NCBI RefSeq assembly: GCF_016545825.1
Contig: NC_052614.1
Span: forward strand, 21,284,559 to 21,348,558
Source of the DNA: Eucalyptus grandis
Taxonomy: Eukaryota; Streptophyta; Magnoliopsida; Myrtales; Myrtaceae
Reading direction: 5' to 3'
DNA length: 64,000 nucleotides
A program made the position numbers and the translations under genes. Shown here piece by piece: positions 11,276 through 23,261 of this stretch (position 1 is its first letter; every line of letters begins with the position of its first letter). The notes below the pieces were generated by a model. It did no database searches. It saw only the letters and a program-made list of their open reading frames with translations, and was not told where the DNA came from.

Positions 11276-13184
11276 CAGAGAAATCATTAAAAAAATCAGA
11301 AAATTCTGAAAAAACAAAAAAACAGAAGATTTGGAAAATTCCTATAAATTAAAACCTAAAATTGGACAAGCCTATACAATAGGGTTCCTTGTTTGGAATA
11401 TCTTTTCTTTGTGATTATACTTGGTTGTGCATTTCAATGTTTTGGATGTTATTTTCTTTGTTTTAGAATGGTTAGGACGAAACATAAAATTCTTCAATAG
11501 GTAGCTATGACATTAGCATTTAATCGAGTTTCATAGTGAAGGGGCATTAGACTTAAGACGATGTAATCAAGTCCTCGAGTCTGAGTCTGCAGTTGTGCAA
11601 ATAGTAATATATCCTTCCGTATTTACTTGGTTTCTAGCAAATTAAAAAAGGCTAATGACGGCTCCTTAGTTGGAATTCATGTAGGGTTAATTGTTTAAAA
11701 TTTGAAAGCTCAATGTGGTGAGGTATGAGTTGGGAGAGCCAGGGTCAATGAAAATTTATTGCCTTGAAGTTGGCAATACCCTTAAACCTAATTTCCCTCT
11801 ATTGAAGGGGTTCATCCAACAACGATCACCTAGTGATTGAGCCAAATAGTTCACAAAACATGAAGGAGAAGATGTTGGCAATGAAGGCAATTCCAGAGTG
11901 ATAGGAAAACGTTTAGGGTTTTGATTCTGAGTTGATTGTGATTTTCCGATCACCTAAGGGATTGAGCTAGATAGTTGGTAAGAACATGAGGGAGAAGATG
12001 TTGGCGACGAAGATAATTTGAAGCAATAAGAAAACCTAAGTAAAAGCGGAAACGAGAATATTTCGTATTGGCTATGAAAATGTACAATTTTATGTCATAA
12101 CTATTTTATTTAATTACAATAATGTGTAAATACTTAATTCTATGCATGGTCAGAATCACGTTGCATATTAGCCAAAGTTTAGGAACAATTTGTGTAATTA
12201 TTCTGTCCATTAAAATTACCGATATATACAAGTGGTACACAAAAAGCGATATTTGTCTACTTGAGATCAAATAAATCTATAACCGAACTTCAGCCAAGTT
12301 TCAAATATTATGATGTAGCTTGCCAATTGTCATAGGTGGGACTTGACAATAGTAAAATGAATTTGAGATATTTTATCGATCAATTCTAAAGCGAATAGCA
12401 GTTTTCTCGTCCTTTCATAACGTGCAAAAATCATGTATCTGTTTTGCACTGCGTATAGTCTCTATAAAACAAGGGAAAAAGAAGAAATCGTATATTATAA
12501 TGGGCACATTTAACATCGACTCCGACATCCCCCGTTACTCTTCATGCATTTTAGGGTTCTTCACAAGGCTATAGCTCGTCGACAGCTTTACGTCTTGCAA
12601 GCATTATTTGTAATAGGGGCTCTGATTTTGCCGCCGCAACATGAGAGCGCAATTAGGGTTTTTGACGGGTTTCTTAAAAAAAATGATTAATCTTACTTCT
12701 CGATGCAATGATCTAATTAAGAAATTACAATGCAATTTGTTCTTTTCTTGTGTGTTGGTGATTATTGCCACTTTCTCCAAATAATATTTCACTTCATAAC
12801 GAAATTTGTTCTCTCAAGCACATTCTTGGAGACTTTAATAATTGACATAACCATTCTAACTCTTGGGAAAGTACAAAAAGAGTCTTTAAATTTATTGCGT
12901 TAATATCAATATAGTATTAAACCTTTCCGTTGAATCAATTTAGTGCTAAACCTTTTAGGTCGGTACTAATTTCGTTCATTCAGCCACTTTAGGACGGAAA
13001 TTATTAATGTAGATACTGGGTATCTTAATTGACATGATCGGCATGACATGAACATTTTAATAATTTTTAAATATATTTTAAATTTTTATTAATTTTTTCT
13101 TTTCTTTTCCTTCTTTTCTTTTCTTTTTTTTCTTTCCTTGCTCTTTTCCTTTTTTTTTTCTTATTTCCTTTGCCAATCGTATGC
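10131..13184. other. AT-rich repeat-bearing intergenic DNA, no gene
   Basis: No protein domain is recognisable. The region contains a 'tttgggtccttatttg' repeat (10170-10255), a short duplicated motif (listed separately), a long low-complexity A/T block (10975-11340) and an (AT)n run at 11244-11272. It ends in a decayed dispersed repeat around 12870-13080 ('tagtgctaaacctttt', 'cgtcctaaa'-like words). Confidence 0.5.
10780..12060. repeat. Three imperfect copies of a roughly 100-160-bp motif
   Basis: The phrases 'agggttttga(at)tt(c)tgagttgattgtgat', 'gattgagytagatagttygtaagaacatg' and 'gagaagatgttggc(c/g)a(c/a)gaaggcaa' occur at about 10780-10940, and twice in tandem at about 11810-11900 and 11905-12015. 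The function is unknown. The order is the same in each copy, so this is a duplicated segment, not chance. Confidence 0.6.
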
Positions 13185-13625
13185 AAAGATTATTTTGTTT
13201 TCAAATCATTATAAGCTTTAAAAACTAATCACCTTGTAATACTTTTATAGAAATAATTACAATTACACAATATTTAGAAAACTGTAGAGAAATAAAGGGT
13301 GATCAGCTAAATTAGTAGGCAATAAAATAACAAATAACAAGTAATTGGCATCATTAAAATAAGATATAAAATATAAAAATACCTGTCCGGGGTGGGCCCG
13401 TGTGACGATCCGGGCAGGGAAGCAACCAGGCGCTCATTATCCATGTCCACTAATACGGAGAAAGTCATTTTTGCCCCTTCACATTTATGGCCATTAAATT
13501 GAATAGTAATTAATTCCACGTCAAATCAATTGCAGACCTATGGATGAAGCGGCTTTTGTACTTCGAACCGTTAATGTATGCAAGACCCTATTTCCTTCTT
13601 CATCCCCAACCAAAATATATAAATA
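13185..13625 (+). repeat. Dispersed repeat R2, copy 1
   Basis: Shares order and sequence with 23262-23720. Shared phrases are 'tgttttcaaatca', 'tagaaataattacaat(t/c)acacaatat', 'gggtgat(c/t)agc', 'gacgat(g)(at)ccgggcaggg', 'tcatttttgcccctt', 'ccattaaattgaatagtaatta', 'cgaac(c/t)gttratgta' and 'caagaccc(t)atttc'. No coding capacity is evident; the GC-rich centre (13385-13430) is a short island in AT-rich DNA. Confidence 0.75.
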
Positions 13626-14229
13626 AGAAAAAATAAATAATCACCTTCAAATTCAATGTGATAGATAAGGCAAATCACTAATTTATTTTTACCACTATTC
13701 GAATCCAAAACGATCCCCCTAGAATGGAGGAATTTTTCTAGTTGAGCTAGCTTCTGGAGACTTCACTTTACTCGGTTAAATAGACAATCAAAAGGCAACT
13801 TTATTAGGATGAAGAGTATTGAGACAAGGCGCAGCCTGCGAAAATCGAGGTCCCAATCCTCATGGGATATGCATTGGATACAGTAAAAGTTGTTTGCTGA
13901 AGATCATAAATGCAAAGATATTATAACTATGGATAAGGAGCGCAATAGATAGGCATGTGCTATGGATGACATCAGCAAGTAACATATCAAAGGAAAGATC
14001 ATATGCAGGTATGTACATTGATGATTATTTCATGGAAAAGAAACATCAAATAAGGATAACGTGCAGCCTAGAGCATTACGTAAAGTGCTGCCACAGTCTA
14101 GAAATGAAGCTATGAAGCTTTAATTTTTTTTATTTATTTATCACAATTAGCCTCAAAGAGCTTGTCTTTCCGGACACGATCATTAAAGAGCTTGCGTCAT
14201 TGATTCACATGTGGTTTCAAGCTCGGAGA
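13626..14229. other. Intergenic, nothing recognised
   Basis: Mixed-composition sequence between repeat R2 and the 3' end of the minus-strand plant-mobile-domain pseudogene. No domain, repeat or RNA gene seen. Confidence 0.4.
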
Positions 14230-16050
14230 TTAATTGGCATAGCTTGAACAAAACCTGTGATGAGATGTTGGTGTTGCCACGATATACGTCAAAAAGCTTA
14301 TAGGATTGCGCCAACTCCTTCTCCTTGAGGATAATGCCTCCTCTTGCTCCTCGATGGCTTTAATGGACTTCACATTTGCCTTATAAGCTTCTAAGGCAGA
14401 GTCGAAGGAAATGAAAAATTCATTAATGGCAAATTTCAAGGCATGACATGGCAATGGGTAAGGTAAATTGGTTAAATATGCGAGCAAAGATCCAATCTCA
14501 TCCTCAAGGAGTCTCACATATAATTTCATACCCTTTCTCCAACAAATTATAGAGCTTGACCCATTTACTTTGGATGTCACTACAATTGATGGATGGGAGA
14601 GTCTTCTCTGCTGGAGGATTACTTGTCCTGAAGGCATAGACGCCATTAACAAACAGTACATCGGAACAATAAGTGTTGTGAGGAGATTGTGATTCATCCA
14701 TTGAATCGCTAATATACTCACCTTGTGAAGGTAAAATCCCTGTGAAGGATAATGGTGTATCTGAATGGTAGGAATTTGATGCAAGCCTTTCAAAAGGATG
14801 TTGCATGCTCATGAGATATTGAGTAATTCTCGACATCACCAAACTCGGATTACATGGGAAAATGAAAGCCGTATAATCTACCCACCATTGGTTAAAGATC
14901 TCGAGCTATACGGAACCCCAAAGTAATTAAAGAATTTGAATTTCTTTGAAATATGCTAGTGATCTCGATGTAGCATATGGCATAAGTCTTTTCTTCAGCC
15001 AAGACAAGAGGAAAATTCATGGAATATACTATGGGCATAAGCATACCTTAAGTCAGCCGAGCGGCAAGCGTAATAATAGAGATTGTGTGCTTCAAAGCTC
15101 AAAGTATATTTTTCCCCAAAATGGAAATCCAGCATAAGATCAATGGGGATGAGAACGCTCATCCAAAACGCAGACATGTCATGATGGGATAAGGAAGGGT
15201 TGCATATGAAGTCAACGCCAAACCCGTAGAAAGTAAAACTCTCTAAAGAAAGTAGGTAGCTAAGGAAGCATTTAAAAGACTGAGAATCCTTCGGGGATTG
15301 GCAGAATGCACTACAAAACTTCCAAAGCCCAAACTTATTTTCAGTTGGTATTTCATGATTGAGTGGTTTTGCCTTTGGAAAATAGCCGAGGAAAATATGC
15401 ACGCAGCCATCCATGCATAATCCATAGAGGGCCAAAGAATGATGTAGGATGGGTGCTGAACGAGGAAGATTGTGCGTCGGTAAAGCCCTTGTACAACGCG
15501 CCAAGTGCCATACGGCCAAGACCCACATCAATCCTATTGGAGAGTGCATATGCTATATCAATGAGTTCATGAGACACAGAAGCAATGGGTGAACATAATA
15601 TATAACGATTAAGCCAGTACAATAGAAATGCTACGTGCTTTTGGGAGGAGATAGGTCCACTTGACCTGGCAAATTTGTCCATGAACTCATCAAATGGTAA
15701 GTCGGTAAATGAAATACCACAAAAGTCTAGACATGTGTGTGGCCATTGACCATAGAAGTCTACAAGAGGATAGGCCGGTCAAGGACCATATATCAAGAAG
15801 AGTAATTGTTACTGGACCAGTTGGCAAGAAGAAGCATTGGTCGATGGTGACCAAAAGCAACAAAGGCTCCTTATGAGTCCATACTTGACTGGGTCAATTA
15901 CCATATAGTTAAAGGAAAGCGTCTCTCCAATTTTAGCTACTTCCCAAACATCCGACATCTCTTGTTGCAATCTCTAGTACCACTTAAAGAAATGTTTGTC
16001 AAAAGGAGGATAGGAGTTGAAGCGAAAGTCGGGTGATGACTAAGCATGCA
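14230..16050 (-). pseudogene. Plant mobile domain (PMD, aminotransferase-like) protein, broken
   Basis: Read on the minus strand from about 16050, fragments follow the order of plant mobile domain proteins (the MAIN/MAIL family and transposon-carried relatives; pfam10536 type). First comes WEVAKIGETLSFNY...DPVKYGLIRSLCCFWSPSTN (15990-15845), then LDFCGISFTDLPFDEFMDKFARSSG and HVAFLLYWLNRYILCS (15735-15600). Next is GRMALGALYKGF and GPLWIMHGWLRAYFP (15535-15400). A second frame continues from about 15420 to 14995, and there is a charged helical tail near 14400-14300. Stops and at least two frameshifts (about 15420 and 14950) break it. In this family the domain is found in silencing factors and in transposons; whether this copy came from a gene or from an element cannot be decided here. 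No terminal repeats flank it. Confidence 0.65.
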
Positions 16051-16174
16051 TACAAATATGTGACTAGTTGATGGGAAGAATCTCTTTGTAGTGACGAGAG
16101 AAAAAAAACTTATCCAAGCAATTGAAAGTTTAGGAACACGTTACATTTTAGACATTTCAAGAATGACATTACAA

Positions 16175-16655
16175 ATAACATGGAGTGACTATTTGTTTTG
16201 ACTTATAGTTGGAGGCACTTGAATTGTTCTAACTTCTAACATAAATGCACTGTCTTAAATAATTTATTACACAACACTTCGATCTCATCCATTGTACGGG
16301 TTACCAGATAAGCAAATTCGAATTTTGTGGAGGAGGATGATGCATGTAAACTGAGAGTCTAAGTCGAATTTGAACATTGGCGAGGAACAATCTCAAAGTT
16401 GAATTGTCAATGAAAATATGGTTAAGTGAAAACAACTGTTATGGAGTGTTAGGAAAAATGGGCAACAATTCATCAAGAATTAAACCAATTCAAGATCGAT
16501 ATCTTCCCCAAAACTAAATTGACCAAAATCGATTTTAATCCCAACAATAACGAGCTATATTTTAGTAATACAACATTAAAAAAGAAAAGACAAAGGCAAC
16601 AACACCAAGATTTCACGGATTGTTAGCATAGTAGGACATACAAAGTTTCTTCTCG
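16175..16655 (+). repeat. Dispersed repeat R3, copy 1 (upstream of the receptor kinase)
   Basis: Closely matches 43783-44317 and, for its first part, 44590-44790. Shared phrases include 'aatgactatttgtgttgac', 'tgttctaacttctaacata', 'cagataagcaaattcgaattttgtggagga', 'gcaacaattcatcaaga', 'ccaattcaagatcgatatcttcccc', 'aagacaaaggcaacaacaccaaga' and 'gacatacaaagtttcttct'. No coding frame. It ends about 290 bases upstream of the receptor-kinase start, so it occupies that gene's promoter region. Confidence 0.8.
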
Positions 16656-16816
16656 TGAACGGTACGCCACCAAACATTCTTTTCTTGTTGGTTGACATTT
16701 TGACTTCTTGACTTCTTTTCTTATTATTAATGTTACCGGGCCTAAGGCGGACCCAGCTAAAATGGAGCCACCTCAGCAAAAATCCTGCTCATCTATTCTT
16801 GATCTGCAGAAAGTGT

Positions 16817-16978
16817 AGATTAGACCGAAGCCGCCGAGTTCGTCAGGCTCATTCATTCTTATTATGCGACTCACAATTGCTTGGTGCTCTTGTCTGCAGA
16901 TTAGACCGAAGCCGCCGAGTTCGTCAGGCTCATTCATTCTTATTATGCGACTCATAATTGCTTGGTGCTCTTGCTTGG
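16817..16978 (+). repeat. 81-bp tandem duplication across the receptor-kinase start codon
   Basis: The word TAGACCGAAGCCGCCGAGTT occurs at 16821 and again at 16902, and the two copies run on nearly identically to ATGCGACTCAyAATTGCTTGGTGCTCTTG (ATG at 16864 and at 16945). The period is 81 bases, which is 27 codons, so both ATGs are in the same open frame. Only the second ATG leads directly into a hydrophobic signal peptide. Confidence 0.95.
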
Positions 16979-19942
16979 TCTTCTTCTTCCTACTTCCGGC
17001 AAGACATATAGCCAGTGGCGGGGTTCACAATATTACTACATCGGAGCCGCTCTTTCAGAACCAAACTCTCGTCTCCTCAGGCCAAATCTTCGAGCTTGGC
17101 TTCTTCACGCCGAATGGGTCGGAAAACCAGTATGTTGGCATATGGTACAAGAACTTGACGCCTTCTAAAACCGTGTGGGTGGCCAATAGGGATTCGCCAC
17201 TCACGTCCGCAGATCGGTCTGCGAAATTAACGATAGGCAGTGATGGGAATTTGAAGCTCGTGGATGGACAGCAGAACATAGTTTGGTCCACCAATGTTTC
17301 TGTCCAGTCAAATAATACAGCAGCAATGCTTTCAGATGGTGGAAAGTTTGTTCTACAAGACAGGAATTCTACTGAAGTATGGGCAAGCTTTGATGATCCA
17401 ACTGATACAATTCTACCAAACATGAAGATAGGACTAAACAAGAGAACAGGAGAGAGACGAGTTTTAGTTTCCTGGAAAAACAACAACGATCCATCATCGG
17501 AAATTTCACCACTGCGCTTACATCAGAGACTCCGCCGCAACTTCTCACTCGGAATGGCTCCACCTCTTATTGGAGAAGTGGACCATGGGATAAATCGATA
17601 TTCATCGGCATACCAGAAATGAAATCCTCATACCATACCGGGTACAGTCTCCAGAACGATCCTCAGCAGGGAACCGCTTATTTCTCTGCTGATTTTGATA
17701 ACAACTCTTTTCTTGCTTATGCCTTCATTTCACCCGAAGGAATTCTAGCACAAATGATATGGGATTATGGATCCAATGGTTGGTTGAAAAATTTGGCAGC
17801 ACCGAGCACCAGTTGTGACATTTATGGAACTTGCGGTCCCTTTGGCATCTGCAACTCAAAAAACTCTCCTATCTGCCATTGCGTAAAAGGGTTTATGCCG
17901 CGATCGAAAGAAGAATGGAACAGAAGGAATTGGACCAGGGGGTGCATTAGAGAAACAGAATTGAACTGCCAGAAGAACACAAGCAGGTCGCCTTCAACGC
18001 AGATGAAGAAAGATGTCTTTGTACACATGAAACAGATGAAAGTGCCTGATTCTGCAGAATATTTATCAGACCCTGGAGATGTAGGAAAATGCCAAAGCTG
18101 GTGCATTAATAATTGTTCTTGCTTGGCTTATTCTTATGTCCACACGATAGGGTGTTTGGTCTGGGCTAAAGATCTCATGGATTTTCAGGAGTTTTCAACA
18201 GCTGGGCAAGATGTATATATTCGGGTCGCATGACAATACAGGTATAAGAAGTTTCACTATGAGTTTCGTTTAAAATTTATCGCACATCTTACAATTCTTT
18301 TCTCATGTCAGGCATGTCAACAGAAGCAAAACTTATCTTCAGCATAAGTACCATCCTAGGCATCATGTTCGTTGGAACTGCTATTTTCGGTCTCTGGAAG
18401 TGGAGAGCCAGCAAAAGAGGTACCAGCAGCTCACGTCCAATGCTTAATTTCACATTGATTGTAATATAAAAACTTTGTCAAATTCCTAAGGCACTTGACT
18501 GGCCAGATATAACTGATAAAACAGGAGAAATGTCTCCTGGAAATGCATGGAAAGATCAGCTGAAGCAAAAGGACGCATCCGAATTTACACTGTTCAGTTT
18601 TAGTAGCTTACTTCTTGCAACTAACAACTTTGATGCAACAAATAAACTTGGCCAAGGAGGGTTTGGACCCGTTTATAAGGTAAAGCCTTCTCTAAGATGT
18701 TCGTTTAGGGAATTTTGTGACATTATCCAAGGTCTGACGGGTCTTCGAGTTCGGAAACAGGGAATGCTGAATGATGGAAAGGAGATAGCTGTCAAAAGAC
18801 TTTCCAGTAGCTCAGGCCAAGGCATGGAGGAGTTTGAGAACGAGATTGTTCTAATATCGAAACTTCAGCACCGAAATCTGGTCAGACTCATGGGATGCTG
18901 TGTCGAAGGAGAAGAAAAGATTTTAGTATACGAATACTTGTCAAACAAAAGTTTAGATTCCTTTCTGTTTGGTTGGTCTCACTCTTTTCAAATCATACTT
19001 GTGCTGACGGAAAAACATATATCTTTTTAGTATTTAAGGTCACGAATTCTTTCTTTTCTTCCTTGCTTAGATTCAAAAAGGAAAGCAGAATTCAACTGGG
19101 ATACACGTTTCCGCATCATTCAAGGGATCGCAAGTGGGCTTCTATATCTGCATCGCGATTCTTACCTTCGAGTTATCCATCGAGATTTGAAGGCAAGCAA
19201 TATTCTCTTGGATGAGAAAATGAACCCAAAATTTCGGACTTTGGGTTGGCACGGATCTTCGAAGGCACTCAAGTTTTGCTAAATACTCACAAAGTTGCAG
19301 GAACACTGTTAGTATTCAAGCTTTCTTGCTGAAATTATAAATTAAATTAGAAACTATACAACGCAATTAGGTAACTCTATAACTTGATTGATTAACATGA
19401 TATTTAATTGCAGAGGATATATGTCTCCTGAGTACATCATGGGAGATATTTTCTGAGAAATCCGATATCTATAGCTTTGGGGTGTTGCTAATTGAGATCA
19501 TCGCTGGCAAAAAGAACACGAGCTTATACTACCATGGCCAGCATTTCAATCTTCTTTCCTATGTAAGTGAGGAGTACAAGCTCGAGTGATCTTCTATAAT
19601 CCTTCGGCTATTTCTGCTCCCTATGTTCTCTTATTCTTACAGGCATGGCAATTGTGGAGCGAAGATAGAGGACCAGACCTAAGGGATGAAGCTATAGTTA
19701 ATACTTGCCATCAGAAGCAATGAGATGCATTCAGGTGGGGCTTCTCGTGTGCAGGACCAAATGACGGACCGACCCAACATGCTATCCGTAGTTCGATGCT
19801 GAGCAGTGAGTCAGATCTTCCTCAGCCGAGACCTCCAACGTTCACCTTCCAAAGGGGAAATTCAAGTCACGATAACGAGGCACAAGGGGAAAGTATTTTC
19901 TCCGTGAACACCATGACAAATTCTGTAGTCGAAGGAAGATGA
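16945..19942 (+). pseudogene. G-type lectin S-receptor-like serine/threonine kinase, seven exons, frameshifted
   Basis: A plasma-membrane receptor kinase of the S-locus (SRK/SD1) class. Exon 1 (to 18241) has a signal peptide (from ATG 16945: MRLIIAWCSCLVFFFLLPA), the B-lectin domain (GIWYKNLTPSKTVWVANRD), S-locus glycoprotein domain, EGF-like CDIYGTCGPFGICNS and PAN domain (CQSWCINNCSCLAYSY). Exon 2 (18312-18419) is the transmembrane helix. Exons 3 (18525-18679), 4 (18761-18971), 5 (19071-19307), 6 (19414-19562) and 7 (19643-19942) form the kinase: [32 protein letters not shown] and SPEYIMG. All introns are GT-AG and phase-compatible. Lesions: one G missing at about 17500; two bases missing before a stop at 18231; one A missing at about 19230; an indel at about 19450; two or more in exon 7 (about 19720 and 19755). 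As assembled it cannot make the receptor. Confidence 0.9.
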
Positions 19943-20257
19943 TGATCGAAATTCTGAATTTGTTTTCCTCCTCATAGATTTTGCAATAGAATTGAAGCAG
20001 CGTGTGTACGCTAGTAATTTGGTTAATTCAAATTTATGTAAATCGAATTAGCTTGGTAAGGCGTTTGTGAAAGCCCTCTTCTCTTTTCCACTTTCCTCAT
20101 CTTCGTCTTCCCCTCTCTTCTTCTTTCTCCTCTCTCTTTTTACCTTTTCTCGAACTGGTCTCGCTCTTCTCTCTATCTTCCTTTTATTTCGCACGGTGGT
20201 CTCTTTTATTCTTTTTCTTTTAACTTCTAAAACCCATACCTTACACTCGTTCTAACC
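19943..20257. other. 3' flank of the receptor kinase, then CT-rich tract
   Basis: Positions 19943-20060 are AT-rich, as expected of a 3' UTR. Positions 20065-20225 are pyrimidine-rich (tcttctttctcctctctc). The plus-strand frame here has only Ser/Leu/Phe composition from the tract and is not called. Confidence 0.5.
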
Positions 20258-20640
20258 CTAGCCACCAAACTTATTGTCCCGGATGTAGATGACGTTCTCA
20301 TCGTCCATGCCCAGATCCTTCACCGACTTGGCCTCCGAGACCTGCCCACTGTCGTAGTCAAACCGCGTGGCCTCACATGGGAAGCCCTTGCAGGCACAGT
20401 TGTCGGCCATGAGGGCCCCAAGCGGCATGCTCCAGTCCAGCAGGTAACACACGTCGTCCTCCTCCTACTTCTGCCACGCAGAGGAGGATGGGGTTGGGCT
20501 GGCGGTTCTCGTGGCCCGGTACGACACAGACACCAGCTTCGCCTCCGATGCAGCGACGTCCATCTTTGAGCAGCGAGAGAGATGATTTGAAGCGTCTCGA
20601 CAGCTTTCTTCTGCCCTGCGATATGCCCTTCATTATGACA
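20258..20640 (-). pseudogene. GC-rich coding-like remnant of an unrecognised protein
   Basis: On the minus strand this island is GC-rich and yields sensible protein in two frames: KDGRRCIGGEAGVCVVPGHE (about 20570-20510) and, after a shift near 20465, VCYLLDWSMPLGAL...CKGFPCEATRFDYDSGQ...KDLGMDDENVIYIRD (20455-20265). The balanced composition, with acidic and aromatic residues and several cysteines, looks like a real protein. I do not recognise the family; a beta-propeller or F-box-associated protein is a guess only. No start, intron or upstream part was found. The region stands out sharply from the AT-rich DNA on both sides. Confidence 0.4.
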
Positions 20641-20749
20641 TGCGATAGCCATATGGAGGAAATGCAATATTATTGTTGCAATTGTGGCCAATTGAGTGGA
20701 CAGTTGATTTGCACAATTATCTCTCTCTTTTTTTTTTTTTGTTAATATC

Positions 20750-21610
20750 ACGAAAAAATCTTAAATTTATTCTCATATTAATTTTTTGACTACCAAAAAC
20801 TCCAAAATAGGTAAATTTATAATAAATTTACTCCAAATGATTAAAAAAACTCTAAACCAGTACATTTGTTATAAACTTATCACAAATTAATTTTTTTGAC
20901 CGCCAAAATCTCAAACCGATACATTTGTGATAAATATATCTTCCATTAATTGAATTAATATCACAAAAATCACAAAAATGGTACAATTGTGACTAGTAAA
21001 ATCTCAAATTGGTATACCAATGAACTATCTCGTGTCATCCAACTCATCAATTTGATAATAAAATTTATGAAAACTAATAAAGGGTAAATTTGTCACATAA
21101 GTATCAATTTATGGTAAATTTGTCAAAAATGTACTTTGATGGTAAAAAGTTAATTTGGTGTAAATTTGTAATAGGTAATATTAATTTGGAATTTTTCATA
21201 GTATTAACCCATCTTTTTCTAATCCTCACTCTATCTCTTTTTTTCTTTTTCTTTTTGTCCCTCGTTTTGCTAAGTATTTTCGTAATTTTTCTAAGTACTA
21301 AAACAAATATTAATGGTTGTGGGTTAGCATGTGGAAGTAAACTTTCATTTTGGGTGATCTTATCTAATATTGTTCGTTTGGTTTGGTCGTGTATCATTGG
21401 CGATATGGTTTTAAAATGCATCACCTTAATTTGAAACAGCATAAGACTTCTTTATCATCGCAACATCAATCATATATGTATGTTGTTCCATCATATACAT
21501 GTTTAGCGTTCTATTCATATACATGTTTAGCGTTCTATGTGTGTCCCGAGGAAAAAGGAACCATAAATTATGGGGTTGCATATCAAGATCCTAAGGCGTA
21601 ACACATATTT
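20750..21610. other. AT-rich DNA with short imperfect internal repeats, no gene
   Basis: Between about 20755 and 21185 a loose repeat recurs: 'aaaatctcaaa(c/t)(c/t)ggta(c/t)a(t/a)ttgtgataaa(t/c)tt' and variants such as 'ggtaaatttgtcaaaaatgta'. The period varies around 60-80 bases. A T/C-rich tract lies at 21210-21290. No protein domain. Confidence 0.45.
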
Positions 21611-21612
21611 TG

Positions 21613-22190
21613 TATTTTTAAACAATATAAAAGATCAAATTTATGAAAATATTTTTATAAATTATTCATTTCTCATTATAAAAACGCACTTTGAGTTTAT
21701 AGTCACAAAAGAATGAAATTATATAATAAAATATCTTATATTCCATTGCTCAACATCATGACAAATTTGCCGATTCATCATTTAATAGCTCGGTTTCTTT
21801 CACTGAGTATGTATTGCTTTCAATTGAAACGATTGAAATCTAGTGACGCTTTTCCAACGAAACAATTGAAACCCAAATAGGATATTACTTTGTAATTTAC
21901 AAATTGTGGAAATACTTATCATTGAAACAAGGGAAATCCATATTCTCACGATCTAACCTCATGGCAACATTTGCTGATTCATTATTAGAGCATTGATACA
22001 ACTTCAACTATTAGAGCAAAATGCCAAGATTGGCTTGATTTAACAAGCTTTAGTACTACTCTAATAAGTGTACCGGCCATAGTAAACTTTTCGTTAAGAG
22101 TGATTTAAAATGAATAGATGAAAGTTGTGCTCTCGCAAAATGTATTGCACTCCTCAATACATACAACAAAATTGATTTTGGAGAACAGCA
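21613..22190 (+). repeat. Dispersed repeat R1, copy 1
   Basis: Same order of phrases as 27361-27980: 'aaaagat(c)aaatttatga', 'tttgagtttatagtcacaaaagaatga', 'tatataataaaatatcttatattccattgctcaacatc', 'gacaaatttgccgattcatca', 'gttaagagtgatttaaa' and 'attgattttggagaacagc'. A shorter third copy is at 31172-31290. No coding capacity. Confidence 0.8.
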
Positions 22191-23261
22191 CCACTTTGGT
22201 TACGATAACGTATAATTCTTCCGAGCTGTGCTGTGATATTTCTCGCCATTGACACCTGCAAGGACCACTAATACAGAATTTGAGGAATAAGGAGGGATTG
22301 GTGCGCAAAGATTGCAGAATTGGAAACCGATGGCTCACGATATTCCTCCCGCCATTGAAGAGGATTGACACTATCCTCACAGAAGGTCCTTCGTTGTTGT
22401 AATAACGTGATTGCCATTTTCTTGGAGTTTACCACGAAAAATTGTGAGACTAAATTAAATAGATGAAAGCTTTGTTTCACGAATAATCAATGGTCTGAAA
22501 AATAATTGTTTATATCATCTGCAATAATTAATAAATGAAAGAAAATTTCATCAACGACAATAATTTATATTTATACTTTTTGGTAGATAATGAAATTAAT
22601 TTTCATTGATTCATTTTTTTAAGTGATATAAATGGTCATCTTTAGGGTTAGGAATTTTTTTTAAAAAAAAATCATTCACATTAAATGAATTGAACGTTCT
22701 TAAAGTGATGACAAAACATTCAATTTAAACCATAACTATTATGATCGTAAGACCACCATTTTATCAGAAAATGCCATCGGATGATATGCTCTAGTCAAAA
22801 GTTTATACTCATGGAAGCAACAAGATAATAGGGATGAAAAAATGACCAAATCGGTATTTTATTTTGAAAACTAGGATAATCAATCATTACTGACCAAAAT
22901 TGTTTGCTTCTCTCTCTTTTTCTTTTAACGTTTTCTAGTTCTTTTTCTTCTACCTTTGACGTGTCACGGCCCTTTCACGTCAATATTCTCTTCACTAGCT
23001 AATGGAACATGACATGTTTATATACCAATGCATATATGCGCACAAACATAATTATTAAGGGTATTAGGACTATTAGCAAGGAAGACGGACTTAAAGAATG
23101 AACAACTTTGCATTGTTGCCGATGATGGCAAACTTCATTCCTTTATCAAGGCATTCGAAATCATAAAAAGAGATGCTAACATTAATGGACACACTCGTAT
23201 AAAAAATGATTTTGCCGCTAGAAAATTAATAATCCAACAAAATAAAATATAAAAAGCACAA
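22191..23261. other. AT-rich intergenic DNA, nothing recognised
   Basis: Minus-strand frames at 22105-22480 have no recognisable domain and partly overlap repeat R1. The rest is AT-rich with no repeat structure that I could follow. Confidence 0.4.
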
